A stretch of 64,000 bases of DNA, from the NCBI RefSeq assembly GCF_003269425.1, contig NZ_CP030104.1, forward strand, positions 434,001 through 498,000. The letters are read 5' to 3'. Of the stretch, positions 36,363 through 46,125 are shown in pieces (within the stretch, counting starts at the first letter, position 1; every line of letters begins with the position of its first letter). Source of the DNA: Flagellimonas maritima (GTDB lineage Bacteria > Bacteroidota > Bacteroidia > Flavobacteriales > Flavobacteriaceae). The notes under the pieces are model-generated. The model had not been told where the DNA came from and did no database searches. It saw only the letters and a list, made by a program, of their open reading frames with translations. A program made the position numbers and the translations under genes.

Positions 36363-36782
36363 TTATTTTTCGTTAACTGACCTGTTCACAAAAATCGGTG
36401 TCAATGCAAGTTGGTCGCAAAGTTCAGTATAAAGGCTATATTGTTTGTTGTTAAAAATGGACAGCATGCGCTTATCCAACATTCGTGAATTTTGTTTCAT
36501 GCTGTCCAACAATTTTTTGTATTCGTAGGACATTGAAATCAAGTCTTCAGGTGCACTTTCTTCATTCTTTTTTAAAAGATATGCAGCTTTACTTTTTAAA
36601 ATGTCATTCCTCACTTTCAATTCAGCTCCCCAGTTTCTCATTTTTTCAACTTGCTCGGCATTAAGTTGAAAAACTTCTGTTATCGTATCGTCATTCTCTC
36701 CCCCTATACCTAAAGAACAATCTTGTTGTGCGGAACATAAAATAATGGAAAATAAAAAAATACAAATAATGGGTCTTTTCAA
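36363..36782 (-). CDS. Small secreted protein of unknown function
   Basis: 139 aa with a Sec signal (FLFSIILCSAQQ). The mature part is mostly helical with one Cys pair candidate (QQDCSLG ... TELCDQ), and looks like a periplasmic CpxP/Spy-like or coiled-coil protein, but no named family is recognised. The only in-frame start is TTG at 36782; the bases just upstream on the coding strand are a CCAAA repeat (four units). Divergent from pepT and upstream of pyrD by 54 bp. Confidence 0.55.
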   Translation of the reverse strand: MKRPIICIFLFSIILCSAQQDCSLGIGGENDDTITEVFQLNAEQVEKMRNWGAELKVRNDILKSKAAYLLKKNEESAPEDLISMSYEYKKLLDSMKQNSRMLDKRMLSIFNNKQYSLYTELCDQLALTPIFVNRSVNEK

Positions 36783-36886
36783 TTTGGTTTGGTTTGGTTT
36801 TCAAAGAAGGGAAGGTAGGTTTTTCATATTTCGTTTTTCCTATAATTACGATTGAATAAACATTATTTTTGATGAAACGCATTTTT

Positions 36887-38116
36887 ATGGAAAAATTATT
36901 ACCCCGATTTCTTGAATATGTATCCATTGACACGCAAAGTGACCCTTATTCCAAAAGTACCCCCAGTACCGAAAAACAATGGAATTTGGCAAAAAAATTG
37001 GTTTTGGAACTCCATCAAATTGGGATGCAGGATGTTTCAATAGATGAAAACGCCTATATCATGGCAACGCTCCCAAGTAATATCGATAAAAAAGTCCCCG
37101 TAATCGGTTTTATATCCCATATTGACACTACACCGGATTTTATCGGAAAAAACGTGAGGCCAAAAATTATAAAGGACTATGATGGTGAGGATATTATGCT
37201 TAATAATGCAAAGAATATTATATTATCACCCAGCTATTTTGAAGAGCTGGGTGAGTATAAAGGCCAAACTTTGATTACCACGGATGGGACTACGCTATTG
37301 GGTGCAGATGATAAAGCTGGAATCGCTGAGATAATCACGGCGATGGAATATTTGATACAGCACCCTGAAATTAAACATGGTAAAATTAGAATTGCATTTA
37401 CACCAGATGAGGAAATTGGAAGGGGCGCCCATAAATTTGACGTTGAAAAGTTTGGTGCAGAATGGGCGTACACCATGGACGGAAGTCAAGTGGGGGAACT
37501 GGAATTTGAAAACTTCAATGCTGCGAGCGCCAAAATAAGTATTGAAGGCAAAAGCGTACATCCTGGTTATGCCAAAAATAAAATGGTCAACGCAATAGGA
37601 ATTGCAAATGAATTCTTGAGTTTACTTCCAATAAGGGAGGTCCCGGAACATACTTCAGATAGAGAAGGCTTTTTCCATGTTCATAAGATAAAAGGCGGGA
37701 TTGAAAATGCAGAAATCGAATTGATCATTCGTGATCATGATAAAGAACACTTTCAAGCGAGAAAAGAACTGCTTAAAGACATTACCGATAAGCTGATAAA
37801 AAAGTACGGAGACACTATTTTGCTCAAGATAGAAGACCAGTATAAAAATATGCGTGAAAAGGTGGAGCCTGTGTTTCATATCGTTGAAATTGCTAAAGAG
37901 GCTATGGAATCCTTGGGAATTGAGCCCATTATCAAGCCCATAAGAGGAGGTACCGACGGCTCTCAATTAAGTTTCATGGGATTACCTTGTCCAAATATTT
38001 TTGCAGGTGGGCATAACTTTCATGGAAAGTATGAGTATGTTCCTCTGGAGAGTATGGAAAAAGCAACGCAGGTCATTGTAAAGATTTGCGAGCTTACTGC
38101 TATTCAAATAAAATAA
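36887..38116 (+). CDS. pepT: Peptidase T (tripeptide aminopeptidase)
   Basis: 409 aa from ATG 36887; the ATG at 36872 and TTG at 36869 add residues not found in PepT. M20B di-zinc fold: [19 protein letters not shown] aligns with the family N-terminus, ligands in [12 protein letters not shown] and GADDKAGI, catalytic Glu in [15 protein letters not shown], and the C-terminal His in [18 protein letters not shown]. Releases N-terminal residues from tripeptides in the cytoplasm. Followed after 2 bp by the frameshifted YdeI-like gene. Confidence 0.96.
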   Translation: MEKLLPRFLEYVSIDTQSDPYSKSTPSTEKQWNLAKKLVLELHQIGMQDVSIDENAYIMATLPSNIDKKVPVIGFISHIDTTPDFIGKNVRPKIIKDYDGEDIMLNNAKNIILSPSYFEELGEYKGQTLITTDGTTLLGADDKAGIAEIITAMEYLIQHPEIKHGKIRIAFTPDEEIGRGAHKFDVEKFGAEWAYTMDGSQVGELEFENFNAASAKISIEGKSVHPGYAKNKMVNAIGIANEFLSLLPIREVPEHTSDREGFFHVHKIKGGIENAEIELIIRDHDKEHFQARKELLKDITDKLIKKYGDTILLKIEDQYKNMREKVEPVFHIVEIAKEAMESLGIEPIIKPIRGGTDGSQLSFMGLPCPNIFAGGHNFHGKYEYVPLESMEKATQVIVKICELTAIQIK

Positions 38117-38118
38117 TA

Positions 38119-38711
38119 ATGGAAAAAATTGAAAAGCTTGACGCATATTACAACAAGGAACACCAGTTTAAAAAAGGAATTGTTGAATTGAGAAATTTGG
38201 CGAGGCAAACAAATGTTGCGGAAGATTTTAAGTGGAACATTCCTGTCTACACCGTAAATGGCAAAAATGTTTTTGGTATATGCAGATTTAAAATCATTTT
38301 GGAGTATGGTTTTTTAACGGATCATTTTTGAAAGATGAAAGAAAGGTTTTAAGAAATGTCCAAGAAGGAAAAACTAAGGGAATGCGTCACTGGAATTTTA
38401 ATTCAATAAAAGAAATTGACTCAAAACATGTACTGGAGTATATGATTGAAGCAATTGAAAATCAGAAGCAAGGAAAGGTAATAACCATTGAAAAATCACA
38501 AAAAAAAGTTGGAATTCCTAAGTTATTGAATGACAGATTAGCACAAAAAAATAACTTAAGAGCATCTTTTAAAACATTATCCATTTCTAAACAAAAGAAA
38601 TTCTGTAATTATATTTTAGAAGCAAAACAAGAAAAGACAAAAATCAGGAGGTTAGAAAAAATTCTACCAATGATTGAGAAAGGTGTTGGGCTAAACGATG
38701 TCTATAGATAG
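38119..38711 (+). pseudogene. YdeI/DUF1801-like gene with a one-base frameshift
   Basis: Two overlapping frames together form one protein. From ATG 38119: EKIEKLDAYYNKEHQFKKG ... GKNVFGICRFK, a DUF1801-type start. After the A tract 38290-38293 the correct continuation is in the +2 frame: NHFGVWFFNGSFLKDERK ... GKTKGMRHWNFNS ... and a YdeI C-terminal helical domain ending KGVGLNDVYR at 38711. Restoring one A (A4 to A5) rejoins the frames. As it stands the product stops early at 38331. Could be decay, a sequencing error or homopolymer slippage. The function of the family is unclear. Confidence 0.85.
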
Positions 38712-38712
38712 C

Positions 38713-38742
38713 AAAAGAGCACCTAAATATAGGTGCTCTTTT
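38713..38742. terminator. Bidirectional terminator
   Basis: 12-bp perfect stem AAAAGAGCACCT / AGGTGCTCTTTT with loop AAATAT, between the plus-strand YdeI-like gene and the minus-strand yajC; A/T runs on both sides suit both directions. Confidence 0.85.
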
Positions 38743-38763
38743 ATTCAGTGGCTTGTCTTTAGA

Positions 38764-39051
38764 TTATTTTTTTTCCGGAGCTTTTAACTTTCTGCTCATT
38801 TCCAATGAAATTGCGGAACGATCAAATTTTAAGCGCCCTGCCATAGTTTCAATAACGCACGAAAAATCTTTATCGTTTAATTCAACAATTTTGCCATGAA
38901 GTCCACTTTTGGTAATTATACGATCACCTTTTTTTAACTCCGAAGTAAATTTTTTCTCATCCTTCTGACGTTTGATCTGTGGACGAATCATAAAAAAATA
39001 TGCCACAACAAAAATCAATATCAGCGGTAAAAACTGTCCAATATTTTCCAT
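38764..39051 (-). CDS. yajC: Preprotein translocase subunit YajC
   Basis: 95 aa. One N-terminal membrane helix (LPLILIFVVAYFFMIRPQ) followed by the typical QIKRQKDEKKFTSELKKGDRIITKSGLHGKIVELND. Accessory subunit of the Sec translocon with SecDF. Last gene of nusB - DUF1573 - yajC, a gene order widely kept in Flavobacteriia. Confidence 0.93.
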   Translation of the reverse strand: MENIGQFLPLILIFVVAYFFMIRPQIKRQKDEKKFTSELKKGDRIITKSGLHGKIVELNDKDFSCVIETMAGRLKFDRSAISLEMSRKLKAPEKK

Positions 39052-39064
39052 TCAGGTGCTATCT

Positions 39065-39547
39065 CTATTTAACAGGTCCAACTGCCTGTGCAGCATCCTT
39101 TGGGTTAACAAAAGCTTTTATTCTTAAAAGCTCGGCCCCTTTTTCAGTATTGGCGGTTACCGTTACTGTTTTTGTTACTTGATTTTGACCGGAACCGTTG
39201 AATTTCACCAACAACTCGCCTGATTCCCCAGGTGCGATCGGTGTGTTTTTTGGGTATTCAGGAATTGTACAACCACAGCTACTTTTAGCATCGGTAATGA
39301 TCAAAGGTGCATTCCCTGTATTGGTAAACTTAAATATTGTCTCCTGTGGAGTTCCCTGGGCTATTGTACCAAAATCATGCTCTGATTTTTCGAACTCCAT
39401 TACAGGAAGTTGTTTTTGGGCTTCATCCCTACTTGTAGCACTTTCAACGTTGTCCGCAACTATTTTGTTTGTAGCATTGTCCTTGCACGAAACACTTATG
39501 AGCGAAACAACCAAAACAAGACCTAAAAATCTAGATATTTTTTTCAT
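39065..39547 (-). CDS. DUF1573 domain lipoprotein
   Basis: 160 aa. Lipoprotein signal ends SLISVSC (Cys21). The DUF1573 domain has EKSEHDFGTIAQGTPQETIFKFTNTGNAPLIITDAKSSCGC-type residues with the conserved SCGC-x-x-P-x-Y-P, then IAPGESGELLVKF. It adopts an Ig-like fold and is common in Bacteroidota envelopes. Function is not established. Lies 13 bp before yajC and 39 bp after nusB. Confidence 0.9.
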   Translation of the reverse strand: MKKISRFLGLVLVVSLISVSCKDNATNKIVADNVESATSRDEAQKQLPVMEFEKSEHDFGTIAQGTPQETIFKFTNTGNAPLIITDAKSSCGCTIPEYPKNTPIAPGESGELLVKFNGSGQNQVTKTVTVTANTEKGAELLRIKAFVNPKDAAQAVGPVK

Positions 39548-39586
39548 GTTAAAAATTTATTTTTTTCAAAATTAATCAAATATTGT

Positions 39587-40534
39587 TTATTGTAAACCTC
39601 TTCCCATTTTTTGCATTTTCCCATTGCTCTTGTATTCCTTTGCCAATTTGTCCAAAACCCCATTAATAAAGATGCTGCTCTTTGGGGTGGAATACTCTTT
39701 TGCAATCTCCAAATATTCGTTCAGTGTTACCTTTTCCGGTATTGAAGAAAAATTGAGTAGCTCACATATGGCCATTTTTAGTATTATGGAATCTATCTCT
39801 GCGATACGGTCATTATCCCAGTTGGGGGTCTTACCTTCTATTTCTTCTTCCCATTTGGCATCGTTCAACAAGGTTTTTGTCAGTAGTTGAATCGCATAAT
39901 CCATATCTTGTTGATCTTTTAGGAGATCGGGCAAAAAGAAAGATTCGTTTGAAGATGCATTCGCCTTTCTCAATCTTTTTACCAAATAGGTGTTTACAAT
40001 GGGGATATCGTCGACCCAGGTAAGTTTATCATCTTCAAAATACTCATAGATTTTTTCATTTGGAGCAATAATTTCTTTGTAAAGTTGAATCACCACATTC
40101 TTGTCATTCTCGTAACTGCTCTTTTCGTTCATCATATAGCTCTTATAGATATCGCTTGTGATGATTTCCTTATGGATAATTTTTACATACTCTTCGTTCA
40201 AATACCAATTGTTGAGTTTCCTACGGGAAAGTTCTTTTGCCAAAGATTTGTTATTCGAAATTTGAAGCAACAGCTTGTTCTCTACAAACCTTCTTTGATT
40301 TGGATAACTGTCCGCTTCTGTGGCAAGATATTTTTTTGAAGCATGCCCCACATGTTTTTCCGCCAAACGTTGTATTTCAGCCAAAAGACTCAAAACCAGT
40401 AAGTAAAGCACATACATATTAGCTATACTAACTTTTAGGAATTTTTCTTGTTTTTCCAAGGAATCGTCCTTGGACTGGATCAATGCATAGATACATTGCA
40501 TCACTTTTACTCTGATATGCCTTCTGGTAAGCAT
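39587..40534 (-). CDS. nusB: Transcription antitermination factor NusB, long form
   Basis: 315 aa. The C-terminal 140 residues form the NusB fold (LLKDQQDMDYAIQLLTKTL, EIDSIILKMAICELLNF, VTLNEYLEIAKEYS, SSIFINGVLDKLAKEY), which binds boxA RNA with S10. The N-terminal half is an extension (LTRRHIRVKVMQCIYALIQS start, then helical), so the protein is about twice the E. coli length; this long form is usual in Bacteroidota. First gene of nusB - DUF1573 - yajC. Confidence 0.93.
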   Translation of the reverse strand: MLTRRHIRVKVMQCIYALIQSKDDSLEKQEKFLKVSIANMYVLYLLVLSLLAEIQRLAEKHVGHASKKYLATEADSYPNQRRFVENKLLLQISNNKSLAKELSRRKLNNWYLNEEYVKIIHKEIITSDIYKSYMMNEKSSYENDKNVVIQLYKEIIAPNEKIYEYFEDDKLTWVDDIPIVNTYLVKRLRKANASSNESFFLPDLLKDQQDMDYAIQLLTKTLLNDAKWEEEIEGKTPNWDNDRIAEIDSIILKMAICELLNFSSIPEKVTLNEYLEIAKEYSTPKSSIFINGVLDKLAKEYKSNGKMQKMGRGLQ

Positions 40535-40574
40535 TTTTAAAGAACTTTTAAAGTCGTTATTGGCTTTTACTGCG

Positions 40575-40607
40575 CAAAAGTAATCTTATATTTTAATCCT
40601 ACCTACC
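40575..40607 (-). promoter_or_regulatory. nusB operon promoter
   Basis: Minus-strand TACTTTTG at 40582-40575 matches TAnnTTTG, 40 bp before the ATG. A TTG at 40609-40607 lies 24 bp upstream, slightly longer than usual. Confidence 0.5.
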
Positions 40608-40657
40608 AAAGTTGTTTTCTTATTAGTTTTATAACATTTACTTTGTGGGCAATCTTA

Positions 40658-40665
40658 TATATTTG
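40658..40665 (+). promoter_or_regulatory. -7 element for the MsbA-like exporter
   Basis: TATATTTG matches TAnnTTTG, 52 bp before the ATG at 40718. The nearest TTG is only 12 bp upstream, so the -33 part is unclear. Confidence 0.4.
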
Positions 40666-40717
40666 CCAAATTGTACGTCAAGAAAGACTTCCAATAAAAT
40701 ACAGCCTTTCCCCTCCA

Positions 40718-42469
40718 ATGAAGGAACTAAAGCATTTAAATAAATATTTTAAAAAATACTGGTTAAAATTGCTCTTGGGCATTTTTATCACCATTGTGGC
40801 ACGTGTTTTTTCCCTAATCATGCCTTCTTATGTGAATAAATCCATCCAAGCGATTGAGGATTTCATATCCAATACCATTTCTGTATCCGAGGCCAAAGGA
40901 CTTTTGTTCGAATATATTTTAATTATCATTGGAGCTGCCCTATTATCGGGTCTCTTTACTTTTTTAATGCGGCAGACGATTATCAATGTTTCACGCTACA
41001 TTGAATATGATTTAAAAAATGAGGTTTTTGATCATTATCAATTTTTGAATCTAAACTTTTATAAAAAGAACCGTATAGGTGATTTGATGAATCGTATCAG
41101 TGAGGATATCAATCAGGTTCGTATGTACGGTGGACCTGCAATCATGTATGGAATCCAAACAATCACACTTTTTGTATGCCTGATTCCATTGATGTTCATT
41201 AAAGCTCCTACTTTGGCAGCTTATACATTGCTTCCTTTACCTATTTTATCAGTTTTAATATATCAAATCAGTAAAATAATACATAAACGAAGTACTAAAG
41301 TTCAGGAATACCTGTCTACCCTTTCAACGTTTACGCAAGAATCTTTTTCTGGTGTTGCGGTTATAAAGGCCTATAGCCTTGAGCCAAAAATAAATACCGA
41401 ACTCAGTGATTTGGCATTGGAAGGGAAAAATACAAGCATGGATTTGGCCAAAGTTAATGCCTGGTTTTTTCCCTTAATGATTCTCCTTATAGGGATAAGC
41501 AACATATTCGTAATCTATGTTGGCGGAAAGCAGTACATAAATGGCGAAATAGCTACAATCGGCATTATTGCAGAATTCATTTTGTATGTGAATATGCTTA
41601 CATGGCCCGTTGCTATAGTTGGATGGCTTACCTCGATAATCCAAAGGGCTGAAGCTTCACAAAAAAGAATAAATGAATTTTTAAATGTCCAACCGACTAT
41701 TAAAAATGAAATTGAAGAGGCTACCCCAGTAACCGGAAACATTACATTCAAGGACGTAACGTTCACCTATGAAGATACAGAAATTACCGCATTAAAAAAT
41801 ACATCATTCAACATTAAAGCAGGCGAAACAGTGGTTTTTCTAGGGAAAACAGGTTCTGGAAAATCGACTGTTCTTGATCTTGTAGCGAGATTGTACGATG
41901 TTTCATCAGGAGAAATCTTGATTGATGGTGTTCCTATCAAAGAATTGAACCTGAATAGTTTAAGAAGTGCCATTGGCGCAGTTCCGCAAGACGCTTTCCT
42001 TTTTTCCGATACCATAGCAAACAACATACGCTTTGGTGATGAGAATGCATCTATTGAAGAAATTGTTTCGGCTGCTAAAAAAGCTGTGGTCCATGAGAAC
42101 ATAGAAGGTTTTGCAAAAAAATATGATACTGTTCTTGGAGAAAGGGGTATCACATTGAGTGGTGGACAAAAACAAAGGGTCTCTATTGCAAGGGCTCTTT
42201 TGAAAAATCCTAAAATTTATCTTTTTGATGATTGTCTTTCCGCTGTCGATACTGAAACAGAAGAAGAAATATTGAACAATCTAAAACAACTATCCCAGAA
42301 CAGGACCACGTTGATCGTGAGCCATAGAGTATCTTCTGCAAAAAATGCGGATAAGATAATAGTTCTTGAAAATGGTTCCATAATACAAGAGGGAACCCAT
42401 GAGGAGTTAAATAACGTGGACGGCTACTATAAAGAACTTTACATAGATCAACTCTCTGAGAAAGAATAG
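40718..42469 (+). CDS. MsbA-like ABC exporter (fused permease and ATPase)
   Basis: 583 aa from ATG 40718; an upstream in-frame start would lie within the promoter region. N-terminal ABC exporter domain with six helices (about 15-315; coupling motif FYKKNRIGDLMNRISEDINQVR), then the nucleotide-binding domain: Walker A GKTGSGKST, Q-loop PQDAFLFSDT, signature LSGGQKQRVSIARALL, Walker B IYLFDDCLSAVDT, switch His SHRVSS. Probably forms a homodimer moving lipids or drugs. Sits between nusB and DUF3276. Confidence 0.92.
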   Translation: MKELKHLNKYFKKYWLKLLLGIFITIVARVFSLIMPSYVNKSIQAIEDFISNTISVSEAKGLLFEYILIIIGAALLSGLFTFLMRQTIINVSRYIEYDLKNEVFDHYQFLNLNFYKKNRIGDLMNRISEDINQVRMYGGPAIMYGIQTITLFVCLIPLMFIKAPTLAAYTLLPLPILSVLIYQISKIIHKRSTKVQEYLSTLSTFTQESFSGVAVIKAYSLEPKINTELSDLALEGKNTSMDLAKVNAWFFPLMILLIGISNIFVIYVGGKQYINGEIATIGIIAEFILYVNMLTWPVAIVGWLTSIIQRAEASQKRINEFLNVQPTIKNEIEEATPVTGNITFKDVTFTYEDTEITALKNTSFNIKAGETVVFLGKTGSGKSTVLDLVARLYDVSSGEILIDGVPIKELNLNSLRSAIGAVPQDAFLFSDTIANNIRFGDENASIEEIVSAAKKAVVHENIEGFAKKYDTVLGERGITLSGGQKQRVSIARALLKNPKIYLFDDCLSAVDTETEEEILNNLKQLSQNRTTLIVSHRVSSAKNADKIIVLENGSIIQEGTHEELNNVDGYYKELYIDQLSEKE

Positions 42470-42549
42470 TAAAAAAGTTGCTGAATTAGCTTTTTTTTTA
42501 CATTTTTGGTAGAATTAATCAACGTATCACTAAATAGACACAAGACCAT

Positions 42550-42927
42550 ATGGGTGACAAAGATATCATGGACCAAGAAGAAATTCACTCCAAAGTCTTA
42601 AGGGCAGGGAGAAGAACCTACTTTTTTGATGTAAGGAGTACCAAGGCAGGTGATTATTATTTAACTATTACCGAAAGTAAAAAGTTTACGCACGACGATG
42701 GCTCTTTCCACTATAAAAAACATAAAATTTATCTTTACAAGGAAGATTTTACAGCTTTTAAAGAAATAATGGAGGAAATGATGGACTACATTATTGACGA
42801 AAAAGGACAAGAAGTAATCTCTGAACGCCATCAAAAAGACTTTAAAAAAGAGGAAGATATTAGTAAAACTGATGAGAACGGAACTACGACAGAAAATTTT
42901 ACCGATGTTGACTTTGATGATATTTAA
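42550..42927 (+). CDS. DUF3276 / PUR-family nucleic-acid-binding protein
   Basis: 125 aa (ATG 42568 would give the more usual family length). The core EEIHSKVLRAGRRTYFFDVR and DYYLTITESKK ... KHKIYLYKEDF match DUF3276, a PUR-alpha-like repeat protein found in Bacteroidota and spirochaetes (BpuR), which binds single-stranded DNA or RNA. The acidic, Thr/Asp-rich tail is probably disordered. A strong terminator follows. Confidence 0.88.
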   Translation: MGDKDIMDQEEIHSKVLRAGRRTYFFDVRSTKAGDYYLTITESKKFTHDDGSFHYKKHKIYLYKEDFTAFKEIMEEMMDYIIDEKGQEVISERHQKDFKKEEDISKTDENGTTTENFTDVDFDDI

Positions 42928-42951
42928 CAATTGATAGCATAAAAAATTTAT

Positions 42952-42981
42952 AAAAACGACCTGTATCAGCAGGTCGTTTTT
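42952..42981 (+). terminator. Terminator after DUF3276
   Basis: AAAAACGACCTG (42952-42963) pairs with CAGGTCGTTTTT (42970-42981), loop TATCAG, followed by a T-rich run on the plus strand. Confidence 0.88.
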
Positions 42982-43016
42982 TATTTTTAACATCGGACTA
43001 ATTCAAACACCCTTAC

Positions 43017-45536
43017 ATGAAATTATTCAACTTTTTGTTTTTTGTTATGCTAGGTTTCTTCCTAACTGCACAAGATGTTACCCTAGACTATTATTTACCG
43101 AGTAATGTTACATATGATACCAACATTCCAAAACCAGCGGATGTAATTGGTCATGAAGTTGGGGAATGGCATGTTACGCACGACAAACTTATGTTTTACA
43201 TGCAGCAACTTGCCGCAGCGAGCAATAGGGTAATCATAGAAAACCGAGGGGAAACCTTCGAAGGTCGGCCTATACTTTTACTGACGATTACCACTCCTAA
43301 AAACCATCAGAATATTGAAAACATTAGGCAAGACCATATTGCGCTATCAGAAAGAAATGATGGTTTGGATACATCAAAAATGCCCATAGTCGTCTATCAG
43401 GGGTTTTCAATTCATGGAAATGAACCCAGTGGCTCCAATGCCGCTTTAGCCTATGCCTACTATCTCGCTGCCGCCCAAGGTCCTGAAATTGATGCTATGC
43501 TTGAGAATATGGTGATTCTTTTGGACCCGAGTTTTAATCCGGATGGATTACAGCGTTTTGCCTATTGGGCCAACGTAAACCGAAGCAAAAACCTAAACGC
43601 CGATAATAATGAACGGGAATACCATGAGGTCTGGCCTGGTGGACGTACAAACCATTATTGGTTTGATATGAACAGGGATTGGCTACCCGTACAATTACCT
43701 GAAAGCCGAGCAAGGATCGAAACTTTTCATAAATGGTTGCCCAATATCCTTACCGACCACCATGAAATGGGAACGAATTCAACTTTTTTCTTTCAGCCAG
43801 GGGAACCTTCAAGGGTAAATCCCCTTACCCCCAAGATCAATCAAGAATTGACTAAGGAAATAGGAACCTATCACGCAAAGGCATTGGATAAAATTGGTTC
43901 CCTTTACTATTCAGAAGAAAATTATGACGACTATTATTACGGAAAGGGTTCCACTTTTCCAGATGTGAACGGAAGCATCGGTATTCTTTTTGAACAGGGC
44001 AGCTCAAGAGGTCATATCCAAGAAAGTGAGAATGGCATCCTAACATTTCCATTTACAATTCGAAATCAATTTACCACTGCACTGTCCACTATAGAAGCAG
44101 CAAAAAATATGCGGTCTAAAATTTTGGACTATCAGCAAAAATTTTATAGCGATATGCGCGGTGAAGCTTCTGGAAGCAAAATCAAAGGAATAATTTTTGG
44201 AGATAGCAAAGATGCGGCCAAGACATGGCATTTGGCTGAAATTCTGAACAGGCATAAAATAAAGTTTCATGAGTTGGCTTCTGATGCTACCATCGATGGC
44301 AAAAAATTCAAAAAGGGATTTAGCTATATAGTTCCAATGAACCAGAAAAATCCAAGACTGATCAATACCATGTTCGAGAAAAGAACTACGTTTAAGGACA
44401 GTCTTTTTTATGATGTTTCGGCTTGGACTTTCCCATTATCCTTCAATGTGGATTATGCGAATTTGACCTCACTATCAAACGCAGGTCCCGAAATAACTGA
44501 TTTTAAGCCGATTATGGGTAAAGTAGACAGGCAAAGTAGTTATGCTTATTTATTTGAATGGCATGAATACTATACTCCAAAGGCATTGAACAAAATTCTG
44601 GGGAAAGGACTGCGTGCAAAGACTGCGAAATCTCCTTTTTCTTTGGGAGACAAGCAATATGATTATGGTACAATAATGATTCCTGTACAAAATCAGGTAT
44701 TGAAACCAAAGGAACTTTTTGAATTTTTGAACAAAGTAGCGGAAGATAGCAAGATAAAAATCGATGGAGTTTCTACGGGACTGACAGAGGGCATTGATCT
44801 AGGGAGCAATGACTTTGACCCTATAAAAAATCAGAAAGTGGCAATTTTGGTCGGTGATGGCATACGTTCGTACGATGCAGGTGAAATCTGGCACTTGTTC
44901 GACACTCGTTATGATATGAAAATCACAAAAATAGATACCCGCTATTTTAATACGGTCAATCTTGACCAATACACGGACATAATTATCCCAAGCGGATGGA
45001 GGGAAACAGTTCTGGACAAAAAAGGTGTCGAAAAAATTAAGCTGTGGGTCAAAAACGGCGGAACAGTAATCGGCTATAGAAATATGGCCAATTGGTTCAA
45101 TAAACATGAATTACTATCAGTAGAAATGATGGAGGATACCTTGGTGGCCAAAAATATACCTTTTGATAAAAAGAGAAACTTTACGGGTGCCCAAGTTACA
45201 GGTGGAGCTATTTTTGAAGCAAAACTAGATCGTTCGCACCCAATTAATTTTGGTTACAAGAATGATAAACTGGCTTTGTTCAGAAACACGAATATTTATC
45301 TAAAACCAGAAGAAAACAGTTATGACAATCCTATCCAGTATACTGCCGACCCCCTTTTAAGTGGATATATCTCGGAGGAGAACAAGGAACTCATTAAAAA
45401 TAGTGTGCCTTTCAAAGCGAAAAGAATGGGCAAGGGAAGAGTAATACTGTTCACGGACAATACTAACTTTAGGGCTTTTTGGTATGGAACCAATAAATTA
45501 TTGATGAACGCTATTTTCTTTGGACAGATAATGTAA
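43017..45536 (+). CDS. Secreted M14 family zinc carboxypeptidase
   Basis: 839 aa with a Sec signal (FFVMLGFFLTAQ). The M14 catalytic domain has the H-x-x-E pair in SIHGNEPSGSNAA, FDMNRDWL, third ligand in TDHHEMGTN, and catalytic Glu in LFEQGSSRG. The remaining half (about 380-839) includes a class I glutamine-amidotransferase-like region (VAILVGDGI, IIPSGWRE, KNGGTVIGYRNMA) also found in large Bacteroidota M14 proteins. Likely degrades peptides in the periplasm or outside the cell. Preceded by a terminator and probably monocistronic, 16 bp before the redoxin gene. Confidence 0.9.
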   Translation: MKLFNFLFFVMLGFFLTAQDVTLDYYLPSNVTYDTNIPKPADVIGHEVGEWHVTHDKLMFYMQQLAAASNRVIIENRGETFEGRPILLLTITTPKNHQNIENIRQDHIALSERNDGLDTSKMPIVVYQGFSIHGNEPSGSNAALAYAYYLAAAQGPEIDAMLENMVILLDPSFNPDGLQRFAYWANVNRSKNLNADNNEREYHEVWPGGRTNHYWFDMNRDWLPVQLPESRARIETFHKWLPNILTDHHEMGTNSTFFFQPGEPSRVNPLTPKINQELTKEIGTYHAKALDKIGSLYYSEENYDDYYYGKGSTFPDVNGSIGILFEQGSSRGHIQESENGILTFPFTIRNQFTTALSTIEAAKNMRSKILDYQQKFYSDMRGEASGSKIKGIIFGDSKDAAKTWHLAEILNRHKIKFHELASDATIDGKKFKKGFSYIVPMNQKNPRLINTMFEKRTTFKDSLFYDVSAWTFPLSFNVDYANLTSLSNAGPEITDFKPIMGKVDRQSSYAYLFEWHEYYTPKALNKILGKGLRAKTAKSPFSLGDKQYDYGTIMIPVQNQVLKPKELFEFLNKVAEDSKIKIDGVSTGLTEGIDLGSNDFDPIKNQKVAILVGDGIRSYDAGEIWHLFDTRYDMKITKIDTRYFNTVNLDQYTDIIIPSGWRETVLDKKGVEKIKLWVKNGGTVIGYRNMANWFNKHELLSVEMMEDTLVAKNIPFDKKRNFTGAQVTGGAIFEAKLDRSHPINFGYKNDKLALFRNTNIYLKPEENSYDNPIQYTADPLLSGYISEENKELIKNSVPFKAKRMGKGRVILFTDNTNFRAFWYGTNKLLMNAIFFGQIM

Positions 45537-45552
45537 TCAAAACTTCTATAAA

Positions 45553-46116
45553 ATGCCTCGTACTCCAAGTAACATGTTGCCCCTGGGCACAAAAGCCCCA
45601 TCTTTTAGTTTGATGGATACCGTAACGAACAAGTCTGTATCACTCCAAGAGCTAAAAGGTGATGTAGGAACGTTGATAATGTTTATTTGCAACCATTGTC
45701 CTTTTGTGATTCATATAAATCCAGAAATTTCTAGACTTGGAAAAGAGTATCAATCCAAGGGAATAGGTTTTGCAGCTATCTCCAGCAACGATGTGGAAAA
45801 TTATCCCCAAGATGCACCACATTTGATGAAACAAAATGCCATTGATCAGGAATACACCTTCCCATACCTATACGACCAAACACAAGAAGTTGCCAAGGCT
45901 TACGATGCTGCTTGCACACCAGACTTTTATCTTTTTGATGCTGACCTTAAATTGGTCTACAGGGGGCAATTGGATGATTCAAGGCCTGGAAATGGGCTCC
46001 CCATTACCGGAGAGGATTTACGTAATGCTATAGAGTCGCTATTAAATGGGGAAACCATTAGTGAACATCAAAAACCAAGTATTGGCTGCAATATTAAATG
46101 GACCAATTCTTTTTAA
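45553..46116 (+). CDS. Thioredoxin-like/peroxiredoxin-type protein (CNHCPF)
   Basis: 187 aa, no signal peptide. AhpC/TSA-type redoxin: LGTKAPSFSLMDTVTNKSVS, active site MFICNHCPFVIHI (C-x-x-C), AISSNDVENYPQDAP, the cis-Pro-containing AACTPDFYLFD, and the C-terminal PSIGCNIKW with an extra Cys. Acts in cytoplasmic thiol redox balance or peroxide reduction; the CNHC group is widespread in marine bacteria. Begins 16 bp after the M14 gene and runs into the cupin gene. Confidence 0.88.
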   Translation: MPRTPSNMLPLGTKAPSFSLMDTVTNKSVSLQELKGDVGTLIMFICNHCPFVIHINPEISRLGKEYQSKGIGFAAISSNDVENYPQDAPHLMKQNAIDQEYTFPYLYDQTQEVAKAYDAACTPDFYLFDADLKLVYRGQLDDSRPGNGLPITGEDLRNAIESLLNGETISEHQKPSIGCNIKWTNSF

Positions 46117-46125
46117 TCATATATT

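Noticed and set aside
40643..40717. An N-terminal extension of the MsbA-like exporter starting at 40643
   Set aside because: It would overlap the -7 promoter element, and the additional residues do not resemble ABC exporters.
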